A stretch of 64,000 nucleotides of DNA from G965216255 sp965216255 (GTDB lineage: Bacteria; Bacteroidota; Rhodothermia; Rhodothermales; Bin80), in the NCBI GenBank assembly GCA_965216255.1, contig OZ244148.1, positions 930,001-994,000 of the forward strand. Direction: 5' to 3'. The translations under genes and the position numbers were made by a program. The first letter of the stretch is position 1, and each line of letters begins with the position of its first letter. The notes under the pieces are model-generated. The model had not been told where the DNA came from. It saw nothing but the letters and a program-made list of their open reading frames with translations, and made no database searches. This document shows, piece by piece, positions 17,816 to 26,895 of this stretch.

Positions 17816-18031
17816 CCATTCGGCCGTGCGTTAGCAACAACCTCAATTGTTGGCTAAGCCCTGCCTGGAGCACGTCGAAGGTCTTGCTCAGCCGCGAGTC
17901 CAACCTTGCGCCCCTATTTGCGTCCGAATACGGGTTGGAATGCCGCGGGTTGCGCGCCCGTGGCAGCGCTGGCTGTTTTTGCAAACAACCCTTCTTGCGA
18001 AGCGCGAGATGCGCCCAAGCGTTGGCCAACC

Positions 18032-18562
18032 TCAGTGTACACCCCAGCCGCGGCGATGACACAAAGACGCAATATGCGCCGCGTGGTGGCGGCCGTGCCA
18101 GGCATACGTAGCAAGGAGGTCATCCAGGGTCATATTCCCGTCAATGGGATGCATCACTTGTGAGCGAAACTCCGCTTCTCCCATCGACTCCAGCAGGATT
18201 ATCCAGCGTTCGTGAATGGCACTGATCAACGCAAGAGATACGGCTACGGGGGCGTCACGGGCATCGCTCAGCTCAGCCCAGGCTGCCTGCCGGTACGTCT
18301 TGATGGGGGCAGCATCATCGGTTAGGGCCCAGCGAAAGCGCACGTAGGCATTGACATGGCTGTCAGCTACATGGTGTACTACTTGGCGGACGGTCCACCC
18401 CCCGGGTCGGTAGACCGTATCCAGCTGAGACTCTGCCAGACCCTGGACGGCGGCAGCAATTGAAGCAGGCAAGGCGGCTATCTGCCTTATCCACTGCTGA
18501 CGAATATCGGAAGTTATTGTTGCAGGCCGCTGACGAGGGCCTATCGGAAAGCGTAAGTCCAT
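18032..18562 (-). CDS. DinB/YfiT-family putative metal-dependent thiol transferase
   Basis: The 176-residue four-helix DinB-fold protein resembles YfiT (BstA). Conserved blocks are YRPGGWTVRQVVHHVADSHV, NAYVRFRWALTDD, IKTYRQAAWAELSDA and the C-terminal YAWHGRHHAAHI. The three metal ligands would be the His of HVADSH and the two His of HGRHHAAH. YfiT proteins conjugate bacillithiol or act as metal-dependent hydrolases. The true substrate here is not shown. It is a single gene, followed on the same strand side by an SDR gene 49 bp upstream. Confidence 0.85.
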   Translation of the reverse strand: MDLRFPIGPRQRPATITSDIRQQWIRQIAALPASIAAAVQGLAESQLDTVYRPGGWTVRQVVHHVADSHVNAYVRFRWALTDDAAPIKTYRQAAWAELSDARDAPVAVSLALISAIHERWIILLESMGEAEFRSQVMHPIDGNMTLDDLLATYAWHGRHHAAHIASLCHRRGWGVH

Positions 18563-18611
18563 AAGAGAAATAGAAATGTGTGCAATAAGGAAAACGCGGC
18601 ACGGGTCGTTA

Positions 18612-19313
18612 TCAAATGTCGCCGAGCTGGGGTCTAATTACAACCTCTTCCACAACGGTGCGTGCGCCAAGATTCCAAATGCTGACGAGGGTATTGGCAA
18701 TGTCACCGGCAGCCATGAAGCGCTCCTCGGGAAGATCCGTACCATCCCAGCTTGGAGTGCGGACGGCGCCCGGCAACAGCGTGGTGACACGCACGCCGTG
18801 GGCTTTCATCTCTTCGCGGACCACCCGGGCAAGGCCAAGAAGGCCATGCTTGGCCGCACAGTATGCCGCGCCACCCACATAAGCCCGCAGAGAAGCCACC
18901 GAGGCAATGAAGAAAAAGTGGCCCCGCCTCCGGGCCACCATGACTTCCGCGAAAGCCTGGGTAACCATAAAGGCACCGGTCAGATTCACGGCTAGCTGTT
19001 CACGAAACGCCGGAGCGGTCGTCTCCAACAGCGTGCTCGGCCGAAATTGCCCGGCGTTATTGACCACCACATCGGGTGCCCCATCATGCTCGAGGATCTG
19101 GGAGGCCACGCGCTGGACTGTCTGCTCGTCCGTTACGTCGCATGGACAGGCCGATGCCTTGGCCCCCAACTGACGACACCGCAGCGCGACCGCCTCGAGC
19201 CGGCTCTCCGAGCGCGCCAGTAATGCGAGCCGAACGTCGGGCTGGCAGGCAAAAGCCTCGGCAATGGCCTGCCCTATTCCCTGGCTGGCACCGGTAACAA
19301 CTATTAGCGGCAT
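18612..19313 (-). CDS. Short-chain dehydrogenase/reductase
   Basis: The 233-residue classical SDR has the Rossmann glycine motif TGASQGIG at about 7-14, the NNAG motif (VVNNAGQF), the catalytic Ser in FFIASVASL and Tyr-x-x-x-Lys in YCAAKHGLLG. The start at 19313 (MPLIVVTGASQ) is chosen because it places the glycine motif at the usual distance; an in-frame extension to 19568 would overlap the divergent gene. It most resembles sepiapterin reductase-like or 3-oxoacyl-ACP reductase-like members. The substrate cannot be assigned. Confidence 0.92.
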   Translation of the reverse strand: MPLIVVTGASQGIGQAIAEAFACQPDVRLALLARSESRLEAVALRCRQLGAKASACPCDVTDEQTVQRVASQILEHDGAPDVVVNNAGQFRPSTLLETTAPAFREQLAVNLTGAFMVTQAFAEVMVARRRGHFFFIASVASLRAYVGGAAYCAAKHGLLGLARVVREEMKAHGVRVTTLLPGAVRTPSWDGTDLPEERFMAAGDIANTLVSIWNLGARTVVEEVVIRPQLGDI

Positions 19314-19410
19314 ATTGAACGAACGACTTGAATGCATCGTAAGATAAGGGACGCGAGCACTACCTAACCTCCCAATCCCAGCCCATTCAGTCCCGCTTCT
19401 TGCCGGGCAC

Positions 19411-19830
19411 ATGGCTACTCCCCTCAGCTTTCTGCAGATAGCCCGCGCAATACGCGCCGTGGACTTCCCTGCCTGCGACCTGGTTGTGGGTATCGGCAGC
19501 GGTGGATCTGTGCCATCCTCACTGGTGGCATTCCACCTTGGACTGCCACTCCACATGCTGTGGTACAACTACCGGAACGATAGCAACCAGGTCCGCTACC
19601 TCCGCCCCCGCCTCCAATGCAAGGCCAGCCTTCCTGAAGGCGTCGACCATGCGCTACTGGTGGATGATGTCTCGGTTTCGGGAAAGACGCTGGACGCTGC
19701 ACGTGGGCACCTCAACGGCATCCGCGTAACAACGCTTGTGCTAAAGGGTGCAGCAGACATCGTCCTGTTTCCCGAAATTGCGAACTGCGTAGCCTGGCCG
19801 TGGAAGCCTCTGTCCATTCCAAACGTCTAA
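19411..19830 (+). CDS. Phosphoribosyltransferase-fold protein
   Basis: The 139-residue protein has the type I PRTase core. The PRPP-binding loop reads HALLVDDVSVSGKTLDAA (about residues 81-98), and the N-terminal strand region contains VVGIGSGGSVPSS. It lacks the length and hood of adenine or hypoxanthine enzymes and is closest in style to small orphan PRTases. It may act in salvage or be regulatory. It is followed 5 bp later by an aldo/keto reductase gene, suggesting co-transcription. Confidence 0.82.
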   Translation: MATPLSFLQIARAIRAVDFPACDLVVGIGSGGSVPSSLVAFHLGLPLHMLWYNYRNDSNQVRYLRPRLQCKASLPEGVDHALLVDDVSVSGKTLDAARGHLNGIRVTTLVLKGAADIVLFPEIANCVAWPWKPLSIPNV

Positions 19831-19835
19831 TTGCC

Positions 19836-20801
19836 ATGCACAGACGAGCGTTTCTTCAGTCGTCCCTCGCGGCGGGACTCGTCCTACCTGCAAGCGGCCG
19901 GGCTCTACGAGACCGCCTCGGGGACGTGCTCCCTCGGCGAACGTTGGGGCGAGCGGGCGTTGCCGTTACCATGCTGGGAGTAGGCGGCTGGCATATTGGC
20001 CGTATGGATGAACGGGATGCTCAGGCTACCATTGAGACTGCCCTGGCCGGCGGTGTGCGGTTCTTTGACTCCGCAGAGTCCTATCAGACGGGACGAAGCG
20101 AGCGTTATCTGGGCCGGTTCCTCGTGCCGGACTACCGGAAGGACGTCTTCCTTATGACAAAAACCACCGCAGTAGACGGTCGGCGGGCGCAGCGCCATCT
20201 GGAGGAATCCCTTCGACGCATGTCCACCGAATATCTGGACCTATGGCAGATACACGCCCTTAACGACCCCGCAGACGTTGACCGCCGCGTCTCCAACGGC
20301 GTGCTGGATGTCATGCTTCGTGCGAAAGAACAGGGCAAAGTGCGACATATCGGCTTCACCGGACACAGCAATCCAGAAGCCCACCTCCGTATGCTCGCGG
20401 AATCGGATGCATTCGACTGCTGCCAGATGCCGGTCAACGTGGCAGACGTTAGCTACCAGAGCTTTACACGCCGGGTAATGCCGCGCGCAGTGGACCGCAA
20501 CATGGGAATCATAGCCATGAAGACTCTGGCCAACGGCGGATTCTTCGGTGGCAGCACACATGGGAAGCATGGCGACAATCCGCGCCTCGTCCCGCATCGC
20601 CTCAGCGTTCGGGAAGCACTTAGCTTCGTGTGGTCACTACCCGTTAGCGTAGTCGTTTCGGGCCCGGACAATGTTGCACAGATGGAAGAGAAGGTCGACA
20701 TCGCCCAATCCTTCGTGAAGATGCAGGCAGAGGAGCGCGCCGCGCTGATAGGCCGCGTGGCGGACCTGGCCGGGCGTCGCGTGGAATTCTACAAGGCCTG
20801 A
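19836..20801 (+). CDS. Tat-exported aldo/keto reductase family protein
   Basis: The 321-residue protein begins with a twin-arginine signal (HRRAFLQSSLAAGLVLP), so it is predicted to fold in the cytoplasm and be exported. The mature part is an aldo/keto reductase barrel: RTLGRAGVAVTMLGVGGWH, FFDSAESYQTGRSE (catalytic Asp and Tyr), the Lys in VFLMTKTT, and LDLWQIHALND in place of the usual catalytic His block. The start ATG at 19836 gives the Tat signal at residue 1-30. Tat-signalled members of this family are common in Bacteroidota and often of unknown substrate. Confidence 0.9.
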   Translation: MHRRAFLQSSLAAGLVLPASGRALRDRLGDVLPRRTLGRAGVAVTMLGVGGWHIGRMDERDAQATIETALAGGVRFFDSAESYQTGRSERYLGRFLVPDYRKDVFLMTKTTAVDGRRAQRHLEESLRRMSTEYLDLWQIHALNDPADVDRRVSNGVLDVMLRAKEQGKVRHIGFTGHSNPEAHLRMLAESDAFDCCQMPVNVADVSYQSFTRRVMPRAVDRNMGIIAMKTLANGGFFGGSTHGKHGDNPRLVPHRLSVREALSFVWSLPVSVVVSGPDNVAQMEEKVDIAQSFVKMQAEERAALIGRVADLAGRRVEFYKA

Positions 20802-20811
20802 AACGACTCTT

Positions 20812-21930
20812 ATGCACAGATTCTGGCTCATTCTCCTGACGCTGCTGACGCTTGCCCCGACCGCTCGGGCGCAGGTAGCAGCCCGAATTGCCGGTACCGT
20901 TACCGACACAACGGGTGCGCTGCTGGCAGACATCAACGTATTTATTGCTTCTTCCTTACAGGGCACCGTAACGGACAGCAACGGACAGTACGAACTGAGC
21001 GGAATTCCCCTCGGAACGTTGCGGCTTTACGTTTCCGCAATCGGCTACGAATCCCAGCACCAGGACATATTCCTGCGTGCCGCGCGGACATACACCATAG
21101 ACTTCGAACTCACCCCGGCGACCTACGAAATCGGAGAAATCACCGTTACGGCCGACAACAAACGCTGGCAACGCCAGCTCGAGCGCTTTACCCGCATTTT
21201 TATTGGGGAGACTTCGTACGCTGCGCATACGACCATCACGAATCCGGAGGTGCTGGATTTCACAGGGAGGGGGGGCGAGTTTCGCGCGCAGGCAGGTGAG
21301 CCGCTTACGATAGAGAACAAGGCGCTCGGGTATCGCCTGACATACTTCCTCAACGAATTCGTGGCCGAGCCCACGTCATGGCGGTGGGATGGAGAACCAC
21401 TCTACGAGCCGCTCGAACCGGAGAGTCCTGAACAGGCAGCGATTTGGAATGCCCGGCGCGACTCTGCCTTTTTCGGATCTTTCCGGCATTTCTTGCTGGC
21501 AGTTATCAATGATCAGGTTGAAGGTGAGGGGTTCCAGATGTACTCCCGTCCTTCTGCAGATGCGGAGCGGTTGGACGTGGGGCGCCGCGGCGCGAACATC
21601 CTCTCCCAAAATCAGCGCTTCCCGGTCCAGGCCACAGAAATACTCAGGCCTGGCGAGAGTGCAAACGAGCGCATTTTGGACTTTGAGGGGTTTATCGAGG
21701 TGGTCTATACGCGGGAGCTGGAGGAGAAGGCCTATCTGGACGGGCAGCCGTTAGCGCACCGGCGGCCAAAGGCCCAGACCTCGCTTATCAGGCTTGACCG
21801 AGGGCCCACCATCATCGACCTGAAAGGCGACGCGCTGGATCCATATGGTGTAACGTTCTATGGTGGATATTTTGAGTACGAACGTATTGCGAACGATCTT
21901 CCCAGGGAATATCGCCCGTGGCACCCGTAA
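20812..21930 (+). CDS. Secreted carboxypeptidase-regulatory-like domain protein, paralogue 1
   Basis: The 372-residue protein has a signal peptide (residues 1-20, WLILLTLLTLAPTARAQ). A carboxypeptidase-regulatory-like beta domain follows (about 24-110: IAGTVTDTTGALLADINVFI, LYVSAIGYESQHQDI). The rest is a conserved domain of unknown function with RWQRQLERFTRIFIGETSYA, ITNPEVLDF and EFVAEPTSWRWDGEPLY. There is no TonB plug or barrel. The next gene is a clear paralogue. Such proteins are probably periplasmic or outer-membrane-attached; function unknown. Confidence 0.85.
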   Translation: MHRFWLILLTLLTLAPTARAQVAARIAGTVTDTTGALLADINVFIASSLQGTVTDSNGQYELSGIPLGTLRLYVSAIGYESQHQDIFLRAARTYTIDFELTPATYEIGEITVTADNKRWQRQLERFTRIFIGETSYAAHTTITNPEVLDFTGRGGEFRAQAGEPLTIENKALGYRLTYFLNEFVAEPTSWRWDGEPLYEPLEPESPEQAAIWNARRDSAFFGSFRHFLLAVINDQVEGEGFQMYSRPSADAERLDVGRRGANILSQNQRFPVQATEILRPGESANERILDFEGFIEVVYTRELEEKAYLDGQPLAHRRPKAQTSLIRLDRGPTIIDLKGDALDPYGVTFYGGYFEYERIANDLPREYRPWHP

Positions 21931-23014
21931 TGCGTGCATCCTGGCCGCGTGGGCCGGCCTCTTGGGCATGTTTGCCGCCGAGTCCGCACGGTGCCAGCCC
22001 CTGCACTTGGCAGGCACGGTGCACGCTGCAGATACGGGCCGGCCACTCGAGGGAGCGCATGTATTTATAGCCTCCTCCAAGATCGGAACGGCAACAGACG
22101 CGGCCGGCAGCTTTCGCCTTGAGAGTGTCCCGCCTGGCCCCCACCGCCTAGTCGTATCCATGCTGGGCTACACGGCAGCTCAACGGGACACGCTACTGCG
22201 GGCCCCCGGCACCTATGCATTCACCGTTGTGCTCGAGCCAGCGATCATCGCACTGGAAGAAGTAGTCGTAAACGCGCGGGAAGCGCGGCGCTGGCAGCGC
22301 AGACTGCTCAAGTTTATCCGCCTCTTTTTTGGAGAGACTCCCAACAGTGCGCATACGATCATCACCAATCCGGAGGTGCTCAGCTTTTCCCGATCCTGGG
22401 GCCAGTTTTCTGCTACAGCGTCTGGACCGCTGCTAATCGAGAACCGTGCACTTGGCTACCGTGTAGAGTACTTCCTGAAGGAATTTTTCTACTACGGTAA
22501 TGTCATCAAATACGACGGCGAGCCGCTCTTCGCCGAACTGGAACCGAAGGACGAACAGCAGGCCGCGCTGTGGGAAACCAATCGAGAGAGGGCTTTCCAC
22601 GGGTCGCTGCGTCACTACCTCCTGTCGCTAATGGCCGGGCAGTCCGAGGCGGAAGGATTTGAGACGCTTCGAAGATACCGCCTGGATCGCCAATCTCAGG
22701 GCGTCGGCATCGACACTGCACAGCTTCTAAGAAGCGGCCCAAGCCCCGATGAAAAGGAATTAGTGTTCCAGGGCTTTCTCGAAGTGATCTATACGCGAGA
22801 GCGGGAAGACGCAGCATTCCAGCGCTGGCAGCGGCGGGCACGGCGCGGGCTCGAGCAGCATTCCTTCCTGGAGCTGACTACGGGCCCCACGCTCGTGGAC
22901 GCATCGGGAGAAGTCATTGATCCCTACGGCGTGACTGTGTACGGCTACTATGCCTTCGAACGCATAGCTGACGAAGTACCCAAGGAATACCGGCCTCCGG
23001 ACTGGATCGACTAG
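21860..23014 (+). CDS. Secreted carboxypeptidase-regulatory-like domain protein, paralogue 2
   Basis: The 384-residue protein shares the full architecture of its upstream neighbour: regulatory-like domain (HLAGTVHAADTGRPLEGA, LVVSMLGYTAAQRDTLL) and the same downstream domain (RRWQRRLLKFIRLFFGETPN, ITNPEVLSF, VIKYDGEPLFAELEP). The only ATG in frame near the start is at 21860, overlapping the upstream gene by 71 bp. It gives a long pre-signal region before the hydrophobic core ILAAWAGLLGMFAAES. A non-ATG start closer to the core is possible. Tandem duplication is the likely origin. Confidence 0.82.
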   Translation: MVDILSTNVLRTIFPGNIARGTRNACILAAWAGLLGMFAAESARCQPLHLAGTVHAADTGRPLEGAHVFIASSKIGTATDAAGSFRLESVPPGPHRLVVSMLGYTAAQRDTLLRAPGTYAFTVVLEPAIIALEEVVVNAREARRWQRRLLKFIRLFFGETPNSAHTIITNPEVLSFSRSWGQFSATASGPLLIENRALGYRVEYFLKEFFYYGNVIKYDGEPLFAELEPKDEQQAALWETNRERAFHGSLRHYLLSLMAGQSEAEGFETLRRYRLDRQSQGVGIDTAQLLRSGPSPDEKELVFQGFLEVIYTREREDAAFQRWQRRARRGLEQHSFLELTTGPTLVDASGEVIDPYGVTVYGYYAFERIADEVPKEYRPPDWID

Positions 23015-23329
23015 ACGGTCCTATAGACCATCTAAGCGTTCCCTTTGGCACCATCCTCTCCCCCTCCGAGCCGGTTAGCAACCCGCTCCTAAGTGCTGCA
23101 TTCCAGCCACCCGCTTTCGTTGCCTCCTCGTGGCGGTAGCAGCTGCGCGGTGCCAGAGTATACGCTCCTACCCCTGCGAATCACATGCTCCCAGCAGCCT
23201 GACGACGTGGCCCGGGCCTATGCCTTGGCCTCAGACGGGGAAAAAGGTACCCGGAACCCGGGCGCAGCACGGGCGCCTATAAGCAGGTGTTGGCCCACGG
23301 GGATGTAGCAAGAGCACGTGCCGGCACCC
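23015..23329. other. Intergenic stretch without recognised gene
   Basis: Convergent space between paralogue 2 and the intron-bearing Gfo/Idh gene. Short frames are present but none is convincing. The end next to the intron (23307-23329) is the 3' exon and contains CGTGCTCTT, which pairs with AAGAGCACG on the other side of the intron. Confidence 0.5.
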
Positions 23330-23998
23330 ATCGCGGTAGGCCCCGGGTTTCCCCGGCCCCCCCGCACAGATCCGGACGTGCCCGTTAAGGCATCCGGCTC
23401 CTCCCTCAGGTCGCGCCGCCGCGCATGACGTTAATGGGCCGGCTAACCAACCCATAGCCGTAACCGAACCATCCCATGTGACACACGAAGTCCGGCTCTG
23501 CGTCCGGTATGTGTTGGGTTGTCCGATTTCCCCTCGGGTGCGACGCTTCGCTCCACCAACTCCGCCGCACGATCCTCCGCGCTTTGTTCGCCGGCTTCAT
23601 CGCTACTATCATCGCATCTGACTCCTCCTCGCCGTTCATCCTCCGCTCGGCAATGCCTTGGCTTTGGCGGCCCCGCCCTAAGCGCTGGGCAGCGAGGAGG
23701 CCTCCCAGGTCCCAACCTTGTACGTACATACGTGCCTGAGTTCTTGGACGCCGCGGAGCCCTCTTGAACCTCACCATATCGGTCCAATCAGTATTGCCTT
23801 CAGCCAACACGAGGACTTCGGCACTCCGAACAATGGTCCTTTCGGCGCTCATTAGCTCCGCCCATATGCACCCCTGCCGACGCTTCGCCCGTTCCCTCAC
23901 GAGAACGACCGCACGGCTTGGGGAGAGATATGGATTGGTTATATCCTTTACCACAGAGGACTTACACCTCCTGTACTTGGCCAGTTAGCCTGGCGCAC
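23330..23998 (-). mobile_element. ORF-less group II intron (type Y)
   Basis: It reads on the minus strand from GTGCGCCAGGC at 23998 to CTACCGCGAT at 23330 (669 nt), with domain V at about 23370-23405 and a domain VI hairpin. It is a sister of the nested intron at 8923-9589. It likewise keeps only a relic of the RT start (EEESDAMIVAMKPANKARR), with the rest of the RT deleted. It sits at the very 3' end of a broken Gfo/Idh gene, between the two arms of a 9-bp inverted repeat (AAGAGCACG / CGTGCTCTT). Any mobility must use an RT made elsewhere, such as the one at 7882-10048. Confidence 0.88.
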
Positions 23999-25077
23999 CG
24001 TGCTCTTCGCCTCCCAAATGAATGACAGTCCCTGTTTCCGCAGAACGTACGGCAGCATCCAGAATTTCCGCTGCAATCATGTTAACGGACAGCGACGACG
24101 GACTGCCTGCGGGATCCACCGTGCCCCTTACGACAGCGGCCAGGAAGGCAAAGGGGGCGTCCCGTTCCGCAGGCAGCGCCTGCGCACTGCGCCGGGTTTC
24201 CGGGTCCTCCTGCCGAAGCCGCACGCGCATGTCGGTGGCATTGTCGGCGTGGACATATCCACTTGTACCATACACCTCCATGTCCTTTCGGCTGAACGGC
24301 CAGTTCCAGCTCGCTTGTATAATTCCCTGCGCCTCGGGAAACGTAACAACGATGGTCGCTTCGTCATCCACACGAGAATAATAATCCGGCTTGAATGTCT
24401 GTAGGGTAGCTACTACCGTTTGCGGCCGCTGTCCTTCCATCAGCCAGGTAATCAGACTTGCTCCATAGCATCCGAAGTCCGTCACAGCCCCTCCGCCGGA
24501 TCCGTGAGCCATTGCCATAATTCCCTGTTCATTCCAATTTCAATGGGGCCACGATGTCCATCATGCACGACGATCTTCCGGATCCGCCCCACATCGCCCT
24601 GGTCCACTGTCCGGCGAATCTGGTGGACACTTGGATACCAGGTGGTTTCGTAGTTGGTTAGGAGGTGGATGCCGGCCGAATCCGCGGCAGCCTCCATCAT
24701 CCGTGCATGCTCCATGGATACGGCCAGGGGCTTTCTACCATAACATGAATACCGTAGCGGGCCGCCAACCGTGTTACCTCCAGGTGGTCACGGATGCTGG
24801 TAAACACGGTGACTGCCTCCGGCTGCGCTTCTTGCAGCATCTCTTCCACCGAATCATAAACCGGACTCATATCAAATCCATACCGCTCGGCATATCGTCG
24901 CGCCAGGGTTCGATTCGGCTCTGCGATACCGACTACATCAATGTCACCCCGGTCTTCTCGGCCCAGGATCCAATGAACATGCGAATGAACAAGCCCGACA
25001 ATACCAATGCGGACAGGCTCGGGCTCTGGATAGCCGGGAAAGCTCAGAGCGGTAGCGGCAATGATCAGCGATAGCAT
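23985..25077 (-). pseudogene. Gfo/Idh/MocA-family oxidoreductase, two single-base frameshifts
   Basis: Three minus-strand pieces in three frames make one exported oxidoreductase of about 360 residues. A signal-like start (MLSLIIAATALSFPG at 25077) is followed by the NAD-binding domain (VRIGIVGLVHSHVHWIL, VVGIAEPNRTLARRYAERYG). The C-terminal domain carries TDFGCYGASLITWLMEGQ. The frame changes at 24732-24734, where GAAAAGCCC appears as GAAAGCCC (one A missing), and at about 24497, where CCGGGCGG appears as CCGGCGG (one G missing). Correcting both restores HVMVEKPLAVSMEHA and LTDPGGGAVTDFG. The native C-terminus is disrupted by the intron. It may be a true pseudogene or carry sequencing errors. 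Confidence 0.85.
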
Positions 25078-25136
25078 AGAATCCTGCGCCAGTATGAGTA
25101 AGGCAACGTTGCAGAGCACGTGACGTTGCATATACT

Positions 25137-26147
25137 ATGGATGCTGCGCATGTTGCTCCGCTTCTAACGCGCGACCCTTTGCGCGCGGCCAAGCTGTTGC
25201 GCCAGGGCCAGCTTGTCGCCTTCCCAACCGAGACAGTCTACGGCCTTGGCGCTGACGCATACAACGCCGAAGCGGTAAGACGCATTTACCGTGCAAAGAA
25301 CAGGCCAGCGAGCAATCCGCTGATCGTCCATGCGGCCAAGCCCAGCCAGGTCGACCAACTTGCCTCTTCGCTGCCAGCCGGGGCCAGGAGCCTGATGCAA
25401 GCCTTCTTTCCCGGGCCACTCACGCTCATTGTCCCCAAGAGTCCGGCACTCCCAAGCGTAACCACCGGAGGACTCGATACGGTGGCGATACGCATGCCAG
25501 ACCACAGGGTAGCCCGCACCTTTCTGCTTGCCTGCGGTACTCCCGTGGCAGCACCCAGCGCGAACATCTCAGGCCGGCCCACCTCTACTACATGGGAGGC
25601 CGTACTGGATGACCTCGGCGGCAGCATCGGGTGCCTGCTCCAGGATGACACCACGAAGGCTGGAGTGGAATCCACGGTAGTGGACTGCACCCGAGAAAAA
25701 GCCGTACTGCTACGACCAGGTGTAGTGACCCTCGAAGATCTGCGCAGCATACTTCCCGATATACAGGTCCGAGAGCCTGATTCCACGACGCTTGCTAGAA
25801 GCCCCGGGATGCGCTACCAGCACTATGCGCCAAAGGCCCACGTGCAATTGGTTTCTAGGCCGTCGGAGGCCGCACCTCATGCTCGATCCGCCTACATCGG
25901 GCTGAGCCCCGTAAGAGACCCCGCCGCTTTCGGTGCCGCTCGCCATTGCTGCACCGTGGAAGACTACGCACGGACGCTCTTCTGGTTTTTTCGGCATTGT
26001 GAAAGCATGGGTATCCAGCGCATTTACTGCCAGACTACCGACACCAGCGGACTTGGTCTGGCGCTGATGGATCGCCTAACGCGTGCGTCACCCACCGTTA
26101 CAGCTTCCACTGCAACCGCAAACCAGTCTGGCCGGACCGCACGATAG
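25137..26147 (+). CDS. L-threonylcarbamoyladenylate synthase (Sua5 type)
   Basis: The 336-residue protein has the YrdC/Sua5 catalytic domain (residues about 12-200). Visible blocks are LVAFPTETVYGLGADA, the KRxR-like RAKNRPASNPLIVH, PSANISGRPTST and VESTVVDC. The C-terminal Sua5 domain (about 225-320) begins GMRYQHYAPKAHV. It makes threonylcarbamoyl-AMP for the tRNA t6A37 modification. The last ~17 residues read across the 3' end of the convergent PAP2 gene (50-bp overlap) and are not conserved-looking. The start at 25137 lies 59 bp from the divergent Gfo/Idh start. Confidence 0.93.
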   Translation: MDAAHVAPLLTRDPLRAAKLLRQGQLVAFPTETVYGLGADAYNAEAVRRIYRAKNRPASNPLIVHAAKPSQVDQLASSLPAGARSLMQAFFPGPLTLIVPKSPALPSVTTGGLDTVAIRMPDHRVARTFLLACGTPVAAPSANISGRPTSTTWEAVLDDLGGSIGCLLQDDTTKAGVESTVVDCTREKAVLLRPGVVTLEDLRSILPDIQVREPDSTTLARSPGMRYQHYAPKAHVQLVSRPSEAAPHARSAYIGLSPVRDPAAFGAARHCCTVEDYARTLFWFFRHCESMGIQRIYCQTTDTSGLGLALMDRLTRASPTVTASTATANQSGRTAR

Positions 26148-26895
26148 GCCGGAGCATCGGCCCGCTCCGATGGCGCCTAGCGAGCAGATAGCCTGTCCCG
26201 AAACCAATGGCGCCGCCCACAACTACGTCCGTAAACCAATGTTCGTTATCCACCATGCGAACAAGGGCCGTCCCAATCCCAAGCACAAACAGCGTAGCGG
26301 AAGGGGCATTGCGGTAGTACAGCACCCACGGCGTGGTAAAGGCAAAGACGGTTGCCGCATGCCCGGAAGGGAACGACGTATTGCCAGAGAAGGGGGCGAA
26401 CGATGTCGCGCCCTCGTGCTGATAAGGGCGAGCACGTCCGACCATTCCCTTCAACACATTGGTGAGTACATTCGAAATCACTATTGCTTCCAGTGACGTA
26501 AATGCCGCATCCTGCAGGCGCTCATTCCCGGAGGCCAGTGTCCCGACAAAGAACAGCAGCGCCATCGGGCGCACAACATTCACGTTGCCCACTTCGTTCA
26601 GGATGCGCCGGGATCGACGCGGAGTACTGTCAGCAAATTCGATTACCCGTTGCGTAATCTCCTCATCCCTACTCGAAAGCAAAAGTAGCAGCCCCCCCAT
26701 GCCCACCGCTCCGGCAGCGCCGCGGCGCGACACGATATTCTTGACCACTGCGCGGCTATCGTCTCCTATCCAGGTGACAAAGCGCATGGGACCCGGAGTT
26801 GAAACCTGGCCCCTGCATGGCATGGCTGCTACGGCAATGAGAAGCAGAAACGCGCCGCAAAGCAAGGTCCTACTATTCAACAAGCAGATCGCCAT
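26098..26895 (-). CDS. PAP2-family membrane phosphatase
   Basis: The 265-residue protein has a signal-like N-terminus (LLCGAFLLLIAVAAMPCRG) and several hydrophobic helices. It carries the three-part phosphatidic-acid phosphatase signature: KGMVGRARPY, SFPSGHAATVFAF, and RMVDNEHWFTDVVVGG, in which the usual SR is reduced to R but the His and Asp are kept. It probably dephosphorylates lipid phosphates or undecaprenyl pyrophosphate at the periplasmic face. Its start overlaps the end of the upstream lipoprotein gene by 23 bp, suggesting one transcript. Confidence 0.9.
   Translation of the reverse strand: MAICLLNSRTLLCGAFLLLIAVAAMPCRGQVSTPGPMRFVTWIGDDSRAVVKNIVSRRGAAGAVGMGGLLLLLSSRDEEITQRVIEFADSTPRRSRRILNEVGNVNVVRPMALLFFVGTLASGNERLQDAAFTSLEAIVISNVLTNVLKGMVGRARPYQHEGATSFAPFSGNTSFPSGHAATVFAFTTPWVLYYRNAPSATLFVLGIGTALVRMVDNEHWFTDVVVGGAIGFGTGYLLARRHRSGPMLRPIVRSGQTGLRLQWKL

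Noticed and set aside
23406..23954. A 182-codon frame inside the intron at 23330-23998
   Set aside because: It covers intron domains I-IV; only the short RT-start relic is meaningful.
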